NCBI GenBank assembly: GCA_025617375.2 | Contig: JAMYGW020000004.1 | Coordinates: 1,612,001-1,676,000 of the forward strand | DNA: 64,000 nt | Direction of reading: 5' to 3' | From: Acarospora socialis | Lineage: Eukaryota > Ascomycota > Lecanoromycetes > Acarosporales > Acarosporaceae | Part shown: positions 1-12,100 of the stretch, one piece after another | Layout of the letters: every line of letters begins with the position of its first letter | Position numbering within the stretch: the first letter of the stretch is position 1 | Translations under genes and position numbers: made by a program | Notes under the pieces: model-generated | What the model was told of the DNA's origin: nothing | Databases searched by the model: none | Seen by the model: the letters and a program-made list of their open reading frames with translations, nothing else

Positions 1-540
1 GTAGCAATTTTAGATATTACTTCAGACACTGTTAAAAAACTATATAGTGATTTGTGACACAATTAACATTCAAAATATCTCAAATGTCAAAAGAAATCTA
101 CAGAAACTTCAAAAGAAAAAAACACAACTAAAAACTGCAAAGACTGTTATGTGAACAGATCAATATAAAGAATAATGAAATTTAACACACTTATATATTT
201 ATGATGTGAGATATCATTATTGAAGATCTTTAAGCTCTGATGACAGTTGTTTTCTTTATTAAAAGTAATTTAAGTGTTTTTTATGCAGTAACACTCATCA
301 TATATAAGACTGCAAATATCTTTTTACTGTTCACAAGTATGAGACTAGTCTTGACAGCTACATGACTGTAAACTTCATAGATTGAGATGCATAAATAGAA
401 TTGTCACTAGTTTTTACAAAAAAAAAAGTGTGTTCTTTTATTTCTTTGCAAAGACTGACTTACTAAGCATACTAATTATGCAAGATCTTGCAAGAGAGTT
501 CTAGCTCTTCACAAATCAAAGTGAGCTTACAACAAGATCA

Positions 541-795
541 TTGAGTAAAGAAGTTACTGACTTAATCATGATTAAGTCATTTATGAAGTCAGATAAGTTG
601 ACTGCAGTTATGTCACATTATAATAAGTCAAGATTTAAGTTCAAATGCAAGAAAAACAAACATAAAACTTTTGATACTGAGATCAAGAAAGACAGCAATT
701 TATTATTATTGAAATCTGAAGTGAAGAAGAAAATTAATGATGAGATTACTGTTTTATTTAAAGAAACTGTTCATAAGATGTTCAATTTTAAATAA
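541..795 (+). pseudogene. Copia gag remnant (COP1)
   Basis: An open stretch of about 84 residues that is rich in lysine and matches position for position the minus-strand frame at 51477-51773 in COP3. Both contain a block of the form SxxNKxRFKFKxKK followed by a K/E-rich tail. Position between the 5' end and the integrase places it in the gag or gag-protease part. The assignment rests on order in the element and on the shared frame in two copies, not on a recognised catalytic motif. It is a fossil piece, not a working gene. Confidence 0.6.
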
Positions 796-1859
796 GTTGT
801 TGATTTTAAATCTTTATTATACATAATTAATTAACTTTAACTCTTCAGTGACTCTTTAATATGCATAAGATGTTGATGAATTAAAGTTGAAAAAAAAGAA
901 CTACACTTTTATTACTGTGAAGTAACAGTCATATAAAATAAATTGAAAAACTTTGTTGATCTAAGTTTCACACTTTATATATCTAAGCTTGAAGTCAATC
1001 TTCTGTCAGAAAAATGAATGTGTAAAATGAAGTTGTATAATCATTTTGATTAATACAGTCTCTATATGTAAAATAAGTATGATAGAATTATGACAAAAAG
1101 TGTTTGAGTAAAAAGATGTTTATATAGTTAAACACATTGCAAAGAATCTAAATGAATTCATTTTAATGTCTGTTATACATGTAATGTTTTCACAAAAGAT
1201 TTCTCTTGTATTAGAACTAAGAGTTTTGACTTATTGATATAAAGATTCTCAGACACAGTTGTCAAGTATAATTCTTAGATTGTTATTTAAGTTGTACATG
1301 ATTATTTTCATAGAAAAAACAATTCTACTATATACTAGAAACTTAATGTTCTTATATGTTGAGTTGATCTTTCAATTAATCAATTCATTAAGTTGATTAC
1401 TCAATCTGTTGAGTTATCAAGCCATTATGTAACTTGTTCTTGACAAGCAAACTGTCAAACACTCACTCAACATACAAGTCAATCTGCATCTTATCTCTCT
1501 GAGTATAACTATAACAATATACACTTCATTTGATTCAGAAAATTGTTTTTTCAGTTACAGTGAATATAAATTCACAAATTGTTCAAGATAACTGCTGTCA
1601 ACTTCAATATTAAGTTAATTACAATTAATATGAGTCACAAGACAATAAGATTAAAATCTACAAACTGTAACATCAGTAATTTGTTCATCTCAGTTCTGCA
1701 AAGCTCTGCAATCTTTATAAAATTATAATTTTTGAAAAGTTAATTTTCATTATTGAGAACAAAAAAAACATATGTAAAATCTGTGTCATTATTAAGTTTG
1801 TTAATCAGTGAAAACATATTGTGAATGAGTAAAAGATCAATATTCTTACTTTAATTTTC

Positions 1860-2330
1860 ATTAATATATGTGATTCTCTGCTCTTGTCATTTACTGAATA
1901 TTAGTATTTTTTGAAAATTGTAAACAATTACTCATAAAAGATATAAACAATACTGCTGAAACAACATAACAGTGTTTTACAGAAACTGCAAGAGTAATAA
2001 TTAAAAGTTGAGCTTCAAAGTAACACAAAGATTCTGACTGTATAAAGTGACAATGTCACTGAGTTTAAAGTTATTCTTGATAACTGATACAAATCTTTTA
2101 ACATTACATCACAATACATTATGTTTTACATGTTTATTCAGAACAATGTTGCTAAAAGAGCAATTTGAATTACTGAGAACTCAGTGTACATAATGATCAA
2201 AAAAACTGAACTTTCAATAAAATTCTAAGTGAAAACAATGTAAACAAACATCTATCTTTACAATTAAACAGTAACTGACTTCTTAATTAACAGCAAACAA
2301 ACAATCTCAGAGAAGATCTTCATCAATAAA
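1860..2330 (+). pseudogene. Copia integrase core remnant (COP1)
   Basis: The plus strand reads as a decayed Copia-type integrase. Near 2047-2067 there is SDNVTEF, the counterpart of the SDNGxEF motif around the second catalytic aspartate. About 25 codons later, near 2136-2165, comes QNNVAKRAI, the counterpart of the QNGVAERxxRT motif that precedes the catalytic glutamate. Order and spacing match Copia integrase. The integrase lies before the reverse transcriptase, which is the Copia rather than the Gypsy order. Confidence 0.75.
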
Positions 2331-3786
2331 AAATTATTTATTGATTATATTTATGTATGAAAATACAAAGATTATATCTATATTGACTTCAAGTTTCTGT
2401 CAAAAGACAGATAGAATAAGTTTATGAATTTTGCTGTTAAGTTTGTTGAGAATGAGAAGAATAATAGCATTAATTTCAAACTGCAAAAACAGACATTAAA
2501 CACTCTGTTGAAGCAACAATCAGTTAAATAATTATAAAAAAATACAATCACTGCAAAATTCACAGCATCTATAACTTCACTTACAATTACTGAGTAAATT
2601 TACAGATTCAAATTTGTGAACTTAAATAACAAAAAAATGTCAAAATTAACTGCAGTCAATCTCAACACATCTGTGTCAGACATCAGTACAGTGAATAAAT
2701 TAATTATAATTAACTTAAACAGATTACAGATTAATGAATAAGATAAAATCAAACAATTTTTATATATTAAGATTTTCATCAACAAAACAAACAAATCAGT
2801 AGAGAACACTTTAACTGAGAAAGTCAGAACATTCTTGTGTGTTGAAATTTTAAAGAGAAAATGAGACAATAATGACAACAAGTAAAACTTAAACAAATCT
2901 TTGTTCAAGATGTCAAGAGTTATGTTGACATTAATTATTTTCACAGCAAATAAAGAAAATCATAACAACATCAGATTTGACATTTCTACATTTGTCATTC
3001 ATGTTGAAACAGTGAAAGATTTAATTTAAAAATAGATGTAAAAAATATTATTTATACAGAGTTAACAATCTTAACAACAAATGAAATCTGAGAAGAAGTT
3101 GTGTCATTAAAGAATGTAAACAATGTGACAAACAAATAAATATTTAAACTTAAATTAAACACTGATGAATCTCTGAACAAACTTAATTATTAATTTTGAT
3201 ATAGTGTATGAATTTAGTGAAAGTCAATTTATACTTAAATACTCTGACTCAAACTATACATCAGACAAATAAAATTAAAAGTTTCATTTTAAAACATATC
3301 TATATGCTTAAAGATGAATCAGTATTGTAAATAAGTTAAAAACAGAAATCTGTTGTCACATCAATCACTGAGACTGAGTACATAGTTATGTCAATGTGTG
3401 CAAAGATTAAAATCTAACTCACTTAAATACTAAGAGACATGAATATAAATAAACATCTTAAAAACAACTTATACTATATAAACATTAAAGAAGATGAAAT
3501 TCATCAGATCACTTTATTTCTTCAGTTAAAAGAAAATAATTAAGTTGTTTTAATTTTAATCAAGAACACACATATGCATGAATAATTAAAACACATTAAT
3601 ATTGTTATCATCATGTTCATGATCTGCAGAAGAAAAATTAAATTTAGATGAATTTTGTGTTCAGTTACAACATAATGATTGATGAACTAATTAAGTTCTT
3701 GTTTAAACAGATCTTTGAGCATTTTGTGAAATAGTTGAAACTTGCTGTCAGTGAAAGTCAATAAATGCAGTGTCACTGAGTGAAAT

Positions 3787-4009
3787 TGTTGAGAAGTGTG
3801 ATGTTCTAACTGCTTTCATTGTTCTAGTTAGTTTAAGTGTCAGAAGTTGATTTATGTAGTAAATGAAGTTGATTGCAGTTAAATACAATCAATATAATTC
3901 ATGTTGATTACAGTCAAAATAATCAATTCAGATTGACTACAGTCAATCTTAATGATATATATTTCACTAGATAGACAGTATAGCACAAGTATTCTTTTAT
4001 CTTTCAATA
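3787..4009 (+). repeat. COP1 3' LTR (long Copia LTR subtype)
   Basis: A 223-bp repeat that begins TGTTGAGAAGTGTGATG and ends in TTTCAATA. It is the reverse complement of the LTRs at 41480-41701 and 52911-53132, so the element points to the right. The short inverted ends (TGTTGA, TCAAYA) are typical of an LTR. It contains the TGACTACAGTCA dyad shared by the long subtype. The base right after it (4010) resumes B-family Gypsy sequence. Confidence 0.9.
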
Positions 4010-6057
4010 ATTGATTGTATTCTGATACAGTTCAAACAACAATTTTTTATTTTCAGAGATTATTTGTAAAAACTAATAAAATACTGATAATTAAACAGTA
4101 TTACTGCAACTTTATTGCTTCTGTGATCTGTTATTTCATTATTTATATTGATTATTAGAAAACTGATTGTCATAAGAAAATCAGTTATCATAAGAAAATT
4201 GATCATAATAAAATGATTAAGACTGATTAAGTTCTTTAAATCTGATATTGAAAGACTGAAATGAGTGATTTCTACTGAATAAGTCAGACTGTTGCTACAT
4301 TGACTAATTCAACACTGTTGATTAATTTTAAACATAAATATCATATCAGATATTTTTCTGAGTATTTACTGTCTTAATTGATTTATCATTTGATGAAGAT
4401 AGATATAAATATAATTTGCTGTTTATATGCTCATAGACTAAAAAAACTTGAAATCAATCATCTGTGACAATATTAATGTTTTTACTGTGAAGAATAATGT
4501 TTTGAATATAGTTGATAGATTTTTGTATCAATGTATATCATTGAGAGTATATTGTAATGACTCAAGCATGAATAAGACACAGCTAAATAAATAATGAAAT
4601 TAATTTTCAAGATCTTACATCATTTTTCAATATTTTTATTGTTGTTCTGAAGCTTAACTCTAATAAGATAATTAATTTCTTCTGTATATCAGTGATCTGT
4701 TTTGCTTAAAAGACATAATTTAAGATTTTTTTGTAGAACAGCTACATTCATGATGATGATCTTGACTCATACTCAGTTCATGAAAAAAAAAAAATTGATG
4801 ATAAATCTATTTGTAATCATTAATCTCAAGAGAATCAATATCAAAATTACAGTTAAAATAGTCAATGTTTCTGACACAAAAGTGACTCTTTGTGCTGTAA
4901 TTATCAAGTTCATATTATTTATCATAATTAGACAGTTCAGATGAGTTTGATATATCTGATGAGTTAGATTGATATGTAGTTAAAACTCTGACTATAGTTT
5001 ATTCAATTAACTGATTTAACTGATCTTGAATCATAGTGATGAAGTTGTTATTTGAAGAATTATTTAACATGTTAAACTCAGCATTGAAAAACTGATTTGA
5101 TGATGTCTTAAAAGATAAACTAAAATCATGCTGTATTTTCTTAATCATAGTATTAAATGAGCATCTTGCTTCAGATTGATATGAAGAGAGTTATTTTGAT
5201 GATGAGATTGAGATATGTAATGTATTAAAATGCTATTCATTAAAGTAAGTGACTTCTCAAAAGTTCTTTGTAAAAGTTCAGAGTCTTTTAACTGTACAGT
5301 TGTAATCAGACTGACTTAAAACAATATTAAGTACTGAAAGAAAATCAAATTTAAATGAGTGATGAGTAATAACATCAATAAAATCTTAATCAATTAATGT
5401 AGCTTATCTGAATAGATAAAGTCTTGTTTAATTAGTTCAGCAAGTTGTCAGACAAGTATGATGACATTATGAAGTGAATTCAGAGTAAGATAGACATTGA
5501 TGACTTAATGAATTGAGAACATCAATAAGACTAAATAGATTCAATGAAATGAGTAGATCAAAGAGATAGATTTTTTAAAATGAGTAAATCAACAAGATAG
5601 AGTAACAAGACTGTCACTGATTTACTAATTTAAAACAATGAGATGAATATGAAGTAAATAAATGATAAAGAATAGATATTAGATAAAAAACAAAAGATAA
5701 AGTAAATAATAATGTAACTGTGACTTAATCTGAAGATCTTAATATATTCAGTAGTTAATGATGCAAAATATTTAATGTGATGAACAATAAATCAATGATC
5801 ATTGTTGTCATTATTATAATGAAGTTATTGATGCTATCAAATTGCTATATGCACAATGTGTCAAGTGATAAAAGAATGAATTTTTTAAGCTACAGAATCA
5901 GTTAGTTATATATGAGAATAAATTTATAAGTAAGATAAGTCACATGCTCATAAGATAAGTGAATCACATATTGTCAGCAATCTAGTTAGCAACATCATGA
6001 GTAACTTTGTCAGTAATCTTGTTGACAATCTCTAGTCACTAGTCACTAATTATAACA
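4010..6057 (-). mobile_element. GYB2: B-family Gypsy retrotransposon, 5' end, minus strand
   Basis: This stretch is the reverse complement of GYB1 from its 5' LTR (7033) to about 9130. It covers the 5' LTR at 5843-6057, the leader and the gag region, and is then interrupted by COP1 at 4009. The rest of the element is left of the window. The leader next to the LTR carries the same GATAGCATCAATGACTTC block seen after the GYB1 5' LTR. It is inserted in the 3' end of a chromovirus (GYA2), whose sequence resumes at 6058. Broken by COP1 and by many small changes. Confidence 0.87.
5843..6057 (-). repeat. GYB2 5' LTR
   Basis: A 215-bp repeat, starting TGCTATATGCAC and ending AATTATAACA, that is the reverse complement of the GYB1 LTRs (7033-7236 and 15319-15523). 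It includes the repeated TTGCTGAC-type units of this LTR family, here on the other strand. The right flank 6058-6062 (AAAAG) should be one copy of the 5-bp target duplication; the partner lies outside the window. Confidence 0.9.
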
Positions 6058-6499
6058 AAAAGCATTGTTGCTGACAGCAGCTTTGTTATATACTCTTGTT
6101 TAAAAAGACTTTAGAGAACTAGTGTCTAAGAAGAAAAAAATGATATTATAATCATATCTCATGAAAAAAAAACTCATAAATCTGAATTCAGAAGTTTGTT
6201 CAGAACATATGCATGAGAAATTAACTGAGTAGCAGTTACATAATGTTTTGATGTGTATAAAATGAGAAATGCTTAATGACTCAAGAACAAAATGTTAAGA
6301 AATGCTTAACAGCTTAGAGACAAGCAGACAAGCAAGATTTAATATAGTAAAATCAATTCTTTTAGAAAATTAATTGTGTTCAACTTCAGTTATTATTTAA
6401 GAGTTAAATTCAGAGTCTATCATATTATATAAATTGTTATATCAATAAGCACAAACTCTTAACTTCAATACTTAAGAAATCTCAGATCAGAATATAACA
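6058..6499 (+). mobile_element. GYA2: chromovirus (A family), 3' end, plus strand
   Basis: Positions 6058-6143 read in reverse complement match the segment just inside the 3' LTR of GYA5 (42646-42720), and 6144-6499 is the matching LTR. So this is the 3' tip of a plus-strand A-family Gypsy. GYB2 was inserted just inside it, and the body lies left of the window. Right of the LTR, at 6500, minus-strand integrase sequence of GYA1 resumes in mid-domain, so GYA2 sits inside GYA1. Degraded. Confidence 0.85.
6144..6499 (+). repeat. GYA2 3' LTR
   Basis: A 356-bp repeat running from TATTATAATCAT to GAATATAACA. It is the reverse complement of the A-family LTR at 30637-30999 and shares that LTR's 3' half, unlike the 319-bp and 361-bp subtypes. 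The next five bases (6500-6504, GATAA) are the expected right copy of the target duplication within the GYA1 integrase region. Confidence 0.88.
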
Positions 6500-7032
6500 G
6501 ATAACTTTATAATAAAGTTTATAGTAATTGACTTTCATGATGCACTTAGTGCATTCAGTTATGTTACTTTATTATATTACTTGTCTCAATTAATCTTATT
6601 TCTTTGACATGAGTTACACACAGTGATCATTTTGATGACTCAATTTCTAAAATCATTAATATTGTATTTTCTTTGCACAAAATCTTCTGTGTATTTAACT
6701 TTTAGATGTTCATTAACTTTGTTGTAGTGACATATTTTAATGAATTTTTTATTCATTAAAAAAGCTTAATTCATCTTGTACATTGCTGTTAAACTCTTTA
6801 TAAAAATTTTGTTATTGTTTTTGCTTAAAATTTCAGTATATACTGTCTGTATATCTACATAATTGAGTTGTCTGCTTAAAGTGTTTGTTTTATTATTTTT
6901 ATTTATTTTCTTGTAATGAATTCAAAATTGATAATCTCTCAACTACTTTGTTCAATGAATTTGTCATTGATTAAGTTGTTTTGTTGTTGTAAAGTTTCTT
7001 AAATTTTTATGATCTGTATAGATCTGAATTAA
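6500..7032 (-). pseudogene. GYA1 integrase to RNase H linker remnant
   Basis: Minus-strand chromovirus sequence equivalent to 44130-44672 of GYA5. It covers the zinc-binding and linker part between RNase H and integrase core. No usable open frame remains. The left edge is the GYA2 insertion and the right edge is the GYB1 insertion at the ATTAA site. Confidence 0.75.
7028..7032. repeat. GYB1 target-site duplication, left copy (ATTAA)
   Basis: ATTAA directly precedes the TG of the GYB1 5' LTR and is repeated at 15524-15528 directly after the 3' LTR. The unoccupied counterpart in GYA5, at 44672-44676, reads ATTGA, which differs by one transition. Confidence 0.9.
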
Positions 7033-7236
7033 TGTTATGACTAGAGATTGCTGACAAAGTTGCTGACAAAATTGTTCATGATGTTGCTGACTAAACTGCT
7101 GACAACATGTGATTCACTCATTTTATGAGTGTGTGATTCATCTTGCTTATGAATTTACATCTTATATATATAACTAGCTAATTTTCATAGCTTAGAAAAT
7201 ATCATTCTTCATTCACTTCACACAATGTTCATAGCA
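7033..7236 (+). repeat. GYB1 5' LTR
   Basis: A 204-bp LTR from TGTTATGACTAG to CATAGCA. It contains four spaced TTGCTGAC-like units in its first 70 bases. It pairs with 15319-15523. Confidence 0.93.
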
Positions 7237-7239
7237 ATT

Positions 7240-9240
7240 TGATAGCATCAATGACTTCATTATAATGATGATGATAACAATCATTGATTTGTCATTTGTC
7301 ACATTAAGATTCTCAACACTATTGATTGTCATAAATCTATTAAGTTCTTCAAATTAAGTCACAATCACACTGTTGTCTTTATCTTACTCTTTCATTTTTT
7401 ATTCATATTCATCTCATCATTCTAAATCAGTAAATCAGTCAACAGTCTGATTATTTTATCTTGTTTTGTTTTTTAGTTATCTTTCTGATTCATTTATTTC
7501 ATCAAGTTTACTATTGTTATTTTACTGATTTTGCTCTGAAATTAACATTTTCAATATTTATTTAGTCATTAACAGCTATCTGATGCTGAATTCACTATTA
7601 TTATTATTTAATGTTATTATTCTTGTCTGACAACTTGTCAAATTAATCAAACAAGACTTCACATATGCAGATAAACTATGTTTATTGAATTAAGATTTTA
7701 TTAATGTTGTTATTCATCTTTCATCTAAATCTGATTTTCTTCCAATACTTAATATCATTTTAAGTCAGTCTGATTACAACTGTATAGTTAAAAGACTTTG
7801 AGCTCTTATAAAGAACTTTTGAGAAGTTATTTACTTCAATAAATAATGTTCTAGTACATTACATGTCTCAATTTCATTGTTAAAACAACTCTTTTCATAT
7901 CAGTTTGAAGAATGATGTTCATTTAGTTTTATTAAAAAGATAATACACAATTTTAGTCTATCTTCTGACACTTTTTTGAATCAATTTTCTGAAACTGAGT
8001 TTAACATGTTGAATAATCTCATCAATATAACTCAAAAATAACTAAATCAGCTGATTGAACAGATCATAGTTGAAGTTTTAGTAATATATTAAAGTGACTC
8101 ATCAAATTCATTAAACTCATCTAAACTATCTGATTATAATGAGCAAAATGAACTTAACAGTCATGATACAAAGAATCACTTTTGTGTGAGAGATATTGAC
8201 TATTTTGATTTTAATTTCAATATTAACTTCATTCAGATTAGTGATAACAAGCAGATTTATTATAATGTTTTTTTCTTCATGAATAAGATATGAGTCAAGT
8301 CAACTATCATGAGTGTAGTTATTTGACAGAAAAATCTTAAGTTATGTTTATTAAGCAAAGTCAATCACTGATACACAGAAGAACTTAGTTATCTTATTAG
8401 AATTAAATTATGAAATGACAACAAGAACATTGAAAAGTGATGCAAGACATTAAAAATTAAATTTCATAATTTGTTTAGCTGTGTCTTATTCATGCTTGAA
8501 TTCTTACACTATATCATCAATGATGTACATCAACACAAAGATTCAATCAACTATATTTAAAATGTTATTCTTCATAGTAAAACATCAATATCATCACAGA
8601 TGATCAATTTCAAGTTCTTTTAGTTTATAAGCATATGAATGACAAATTATATCTACATTTATCTTCATCAAATGATAAGTCAACAGTTCAGAATCTCATT
8701 AAAGTCATAAATACTCAAAAGAATATCTGATTTGACATTTATTTCAGAGATTAACATGCTTTGACATTATTGAATAAATCATCACAGCAATATCAACAGC
8801 AACAGTCTCAGATATTTAGTAGAAATTGTTTATTTTAATTCTTCAATGTTAGATTTGATGAACTCAATCAATCTAGATCTTTTTATTACAACTGAGTTTT
8901 CTATAACAATTAGTTTTCTTATGTTTTTTATGAAAATCAGTTTTTTAATAACTATAAATAATGAAATAACTATCAACAGAATTAAAACTGCAGCAATGCT
9001 GCTGAAGAATTATGTTGATATTTACTGTCACTATTGATGTTTTATCAGTCATTGCAAATAACTTCTGAAAACAAAAAATCATCATTTTGAACTGTATTAG
9101 AATACAAATTAATCTTGTTATGATTCAAAAGTCTTAAAATAATCTTATCAATCAAATCATCTGTATCAGTCATATCAGTCTTATTGTTCTTTATATCAAT
9201 ATGATCAATCATGAATCTATTATGAAAATGATCAGCTCAA
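7240..9240 (+). pseudogene. GYB1 leader and gag region remnant
   Basis: The 2 kb between the 5' LTR and the protease region should hold the leader and gag. The same segment is present in reverse complement in GYB2 (4010-5842), which confirms it is element sequence. I see stretches of acidic and glutamine-rich coding texture but no clear CCHC knuckle. No long open frame survives. Confidence 0.65.
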
Positions 9241-9259
9241 TGAATAAATGAAGTATTAA

Positions 9260-9586
9260 GTGTATAAGAGTGCATACTATGAAAATAACTCAACAGTTAA
9301 TGAGAACATCATCAAGAAAGAGAAGAAAAAAAATGTTAAATTAGATGTAACTGATGAAAATAAAAATTTTATTGATATAAGACATGTTGCTGAATTATTT
9401 AAACTTGAATATCAAGTCTGCTATCAATCTTTTCAGTTTAATAATCAGTTTCATAAGTATCTTTGTGCTGAGTATAATCATGATAAATCTGTCATGAAAC
9501 TAAACTTAAAAATAATATCAACACTGTTGACTCTGATATCTATTTATAAAAAAAACTATCACTGCAAATTAACTAAGTTCAGATAG
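9260..9586 (+). pseudogene. GYB1 open remnant with C2H2-like finger
   Basis: An open stretch of 108 residues between gag and protease. Around residues 50-75 it reads YQVCYQSFQFNNQFHKYL, which has the layout of a C2H2 finger: a cysteine, then F, F, then a histidine in the recognition helix. The N-terminal half is acidic and lysine-rich. Some fungal Gypsy polyproteins do carry a finger-like segment between gag and protease; whether this is one is inference. Fossil. Confidence 0.5.
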
Positions 9587-9806
9587 TTACATGTTGCTTA
9601 TTACTTTTGTTAAATTTATCATTACAAATCAACTCAGTTCAAATAACTATGAATTCTGTAACTGACATTATACTATAGTAAATGTTAAATTGTTGTTTAA
9701 TGCAACTACAAATTAGTTAATCTATCTCAACACTGATTACATTATGACTTTAGTTAACAGACAGTTTCTAACAAAATAGACACTTTATACAACAACTTAC
9801 TGTATA

Positions 9807-10310
9807 ATGTCATCTATATCAGTACAAAAATTAAACTTTATTGTTCATAACTCTGATCAATATACTAAGATAAATATCTATCTATCTGAAAAGAACAGTC
9901 ATACAGCAGTTATTTTGCAGAAAATTCATATTGTTGAGAATTTTAAGATTAAAATGCTTATTAATATGAACATACTAGTATCTGAAGATATAATTATAAA
10001 TTTATTTAAAAAGATGATTATTATTGAAAGTTGTGACAACATTAATATTTTTCTCACTATTATCATCAAGTTGATCAATCAGATTAGTCAGATCATTCTG
10101 ATTAAATATTGTGTTGTTGTTTCACTGTATATTAATTTTGCTATTATAATTATATTACTCAATCTACTAAATGATCACAACTTTCTTTTCAAATCAAATT
10201 GCTGTCATGCTGATGTTGCAGTTTATACTTATATAGTTGATCATATTATGTTGAAAGTACATGTACAAAATAACAACAACACTTTTTTAATCATTTCACA
10301 GAAATCTTAA
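9807..10310 (+). pseudogene. GYB1 protease and pre-RT remnant
   Basis: A 167-residue open stretch. Near residues 45-65 it contains KMLINMNILVSEDIIIN, the arrangement expected near the C-terminal part of a retropepsin domain (hydrophobic, then MDILxxxGI/xID). The following 100 residues correspond to the segment between protease and reverse transcriptase in fungal Gypsy polyproteins. Placement before the reverse transcriptase supports this. Fossil. Confidence 0.6.
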
Positions 10311-10719
10311 ATGAAGCAAGTCATCAAATATAAGACTGAAAACTGTTATCTGACTAGTTCAAATGATATTATATTGATTTCATTGTCTTGTCAAAAGAAA
10401 CAAAAATGAGTAAGAACAGCAATAAAATCTGTTTTAGTTGCTGCTGCTGTCTTTCATACTAGTATGAATGAATTTATGAAATGCAAGCTTGATAATGACA
10501 TCATGATATATGATAATCTTAATGCATTCATCAAAATTAAAAATATTGTTTGTAACTACTCACATTTAAAAAAGAACAGTGATAACATCATCAATATATT
10601 TAAAAAAAAGTGAATAAACATATCTTTGCTGAATGATTAACAGAATTAATATAAGTCTGATTAAGTCAAAGTATATTTTCTAGAGATAAATGATAGAGCA
10701 ATTGTTGACAAAATATTTG

Positions 10720-11320
10720 ACAAACTTCATACTCAGAAACAAATGAACTGAATAATGAAATCAATTTCATTTTCATTTTCATGTTTTATTGTATGACATA
10801 CTCTACTGAATAATATGCACAAAAACTGTGTTGTTATCAACATTTGAGTACTCAATAAAATCAGTATGTCAGATACATATTTAGCTTTGTTACAAACAGA
10901 TATTCTTGCTACTATACAAGACATTAAATACAAATTTACTGTGAATTGCAGTATTTACTTCTATCAATAACAAGTAAATTCAAAATATCATTATCATTTA
11001 ACAATGATCTTTCATAAAGAGCAGAAAATCTTTAAAATAGCAGTCATAAACTACTGCAATATATTTACATATGTGCAGTATATGACAGATTGAGATCTCT
11101 GATCACACTGTGACTATTTTTGTGTTTATATTGATAATATTGTTATATACTTAGTAATTCTGACTAATCATCTCTGATATTTGTAAAGTGTCTTTCAGAA
11201 ATTGACTAATCAACAGATTTTTTTGACATCTGATAAATTCTTTTTTGATTATTCATCAGTTCAACTTTTAAATCAATAAATTAATATTTTAAATCTAACT
11301 ACATCAGAAGTGAAACTGTC
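10720..11320 (+). pseudogene. GYB1 reverse transcriptase remnant
   Basis: The plus strand reads as a worn Gypsy reverse transcriptase. Around 10840-10880 there is LNKISMSDTYLALLQTD, the counterpart of the block 'LNxxxxxDxYPLPxxxD'. Near 11125-11145 lies YIDNIVIY, the counterpart of the catalytic YxDD box. The RNase H region follows directly. Confidence 0.75.
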
Positions 11321-11559
11321 TGTTATTACAAGTTTTAAATTTTTATGAACTTTCACTTAGCTAAAAAAATACCTCAGTCTGATCAGCTACTTATGACAAT
11401 ATATATCTTACTATACTATACTACTGTTATTAAGTCATTGCAGATACAGAAAACTCTATTTAATCAGTGTTTATGAAAGAAACATGATGTTATTAGTTGA
11501 AATGAACAAAAATAACTGACTGATCATATCAGTATAGTCAAATCAATTTCTAAAAAAAC

Positions 11560-12030
11560 TTAATGTCTTTTATTAGTTGCAGACATTGTTTTCAAAACTC
11601 ACAATACTCAGTCATTTCAACTCAAAGTATCAGCTTTATATTGATCTGAATGAGTTGAAGAAATTTGATTTTGATGCTCATGTTTATCATGCAAAACCAC
11701 AAAAATTATTGATTAAAACAGCAATTACTACAATAATAAAATCAGATTCAATATTATTAGTTAATTACACTTCATTCATTACATTGCTAAGTCAGAAGAA
11801 CACAGAATTTTTTTTTTTTTTTAGTTGTCTTTTTACTGATATTGACACATGATACTGATCTATGAAACTTAAAGTTGTAAGTATTGTCTGAGTGATCAAG
11901 AAAGTTTATTATATGATTGAAGTGATTAAACTGACAACAATTATATATACTGATCATTTCACTGCTGTTTTTATAGTTTAATAATTCAGTCTGAATACTG
12001 TTAATGTTGAAAAGTTAAATGTTTATTTTA
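11560..12030 (+). pseudogene. GYB1 RNase H remnant
   Basis: The open piece at 11577-11852 contains LYIDLNELKKFDFDAHVY, the counterpart of the start of the RT-associated RNase H domain (D-A-S-x-x-G-F-G-A pattern). Further on, near 11945-11960, an IYTDH-like segment fits the later part of the domain. The mariner transposon interrupts the element at 12031, just past this domain. Confidence 0.7.
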
Positions 12031-12100
12031 TAAGAGTATGTGTCATAAGTCATTGCACATGTGAATTTGGGAAAATTTTGAAAATTTCTAAGTCAATTCA
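12031..12100 (+). repeat. MAR1 left terminal inverted repeat (with TA)
   Basis: Seventy bases that match the reverse complement of 13414-13483 with three mismatches, all transitions. The repeat starts TA-AGAGTATGTGTCATAAG. The leading TA is the target duplication. Confidence 0.95.

Larger units (their letters stand above)
1..4009 (+). mobile_element. COP1: Copia LTR retrotransposon, 3' part, cut by window edge
   Basis: This is a degraded Ty1/Copia element read on the plus strand. Only its gag-to-3'-LTR part is inside the window; the 5' LTR lies to the left. In order I see a gag remnant near 541-795, a Copia integrase region around 1860-2330, reverse transcriptase sequence to about 3780, and the 3' LTR at 3787-4009. 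It aligns by eye, in reverse complement, with COP3 (41480-53132) and COP4 (57865-63388). Its LTR is the longer subtype (about 223 bp) shared with COP3. It is inserted in a B-family Gypsy (GYB2), whose sequence starts directly after the LTR. It is broken many times and shorter than its relatives, so it is an old copy. Confidence 0.88.

Noticed and set aside
6144-6499. Solo LTR in inverted orientation
   Set aside because: The 86 bases to its left match the inside of the 3' end of GYA5, so it is the end of a larger element (GYA2) cut by GYB2.
11809-11822. Long T run as a poly-A tail of a LINE in reverse
   Set aside because: It lies inside the GYB1 RNase H open piece, with no LINE sequence next to it and no target duplication seen.
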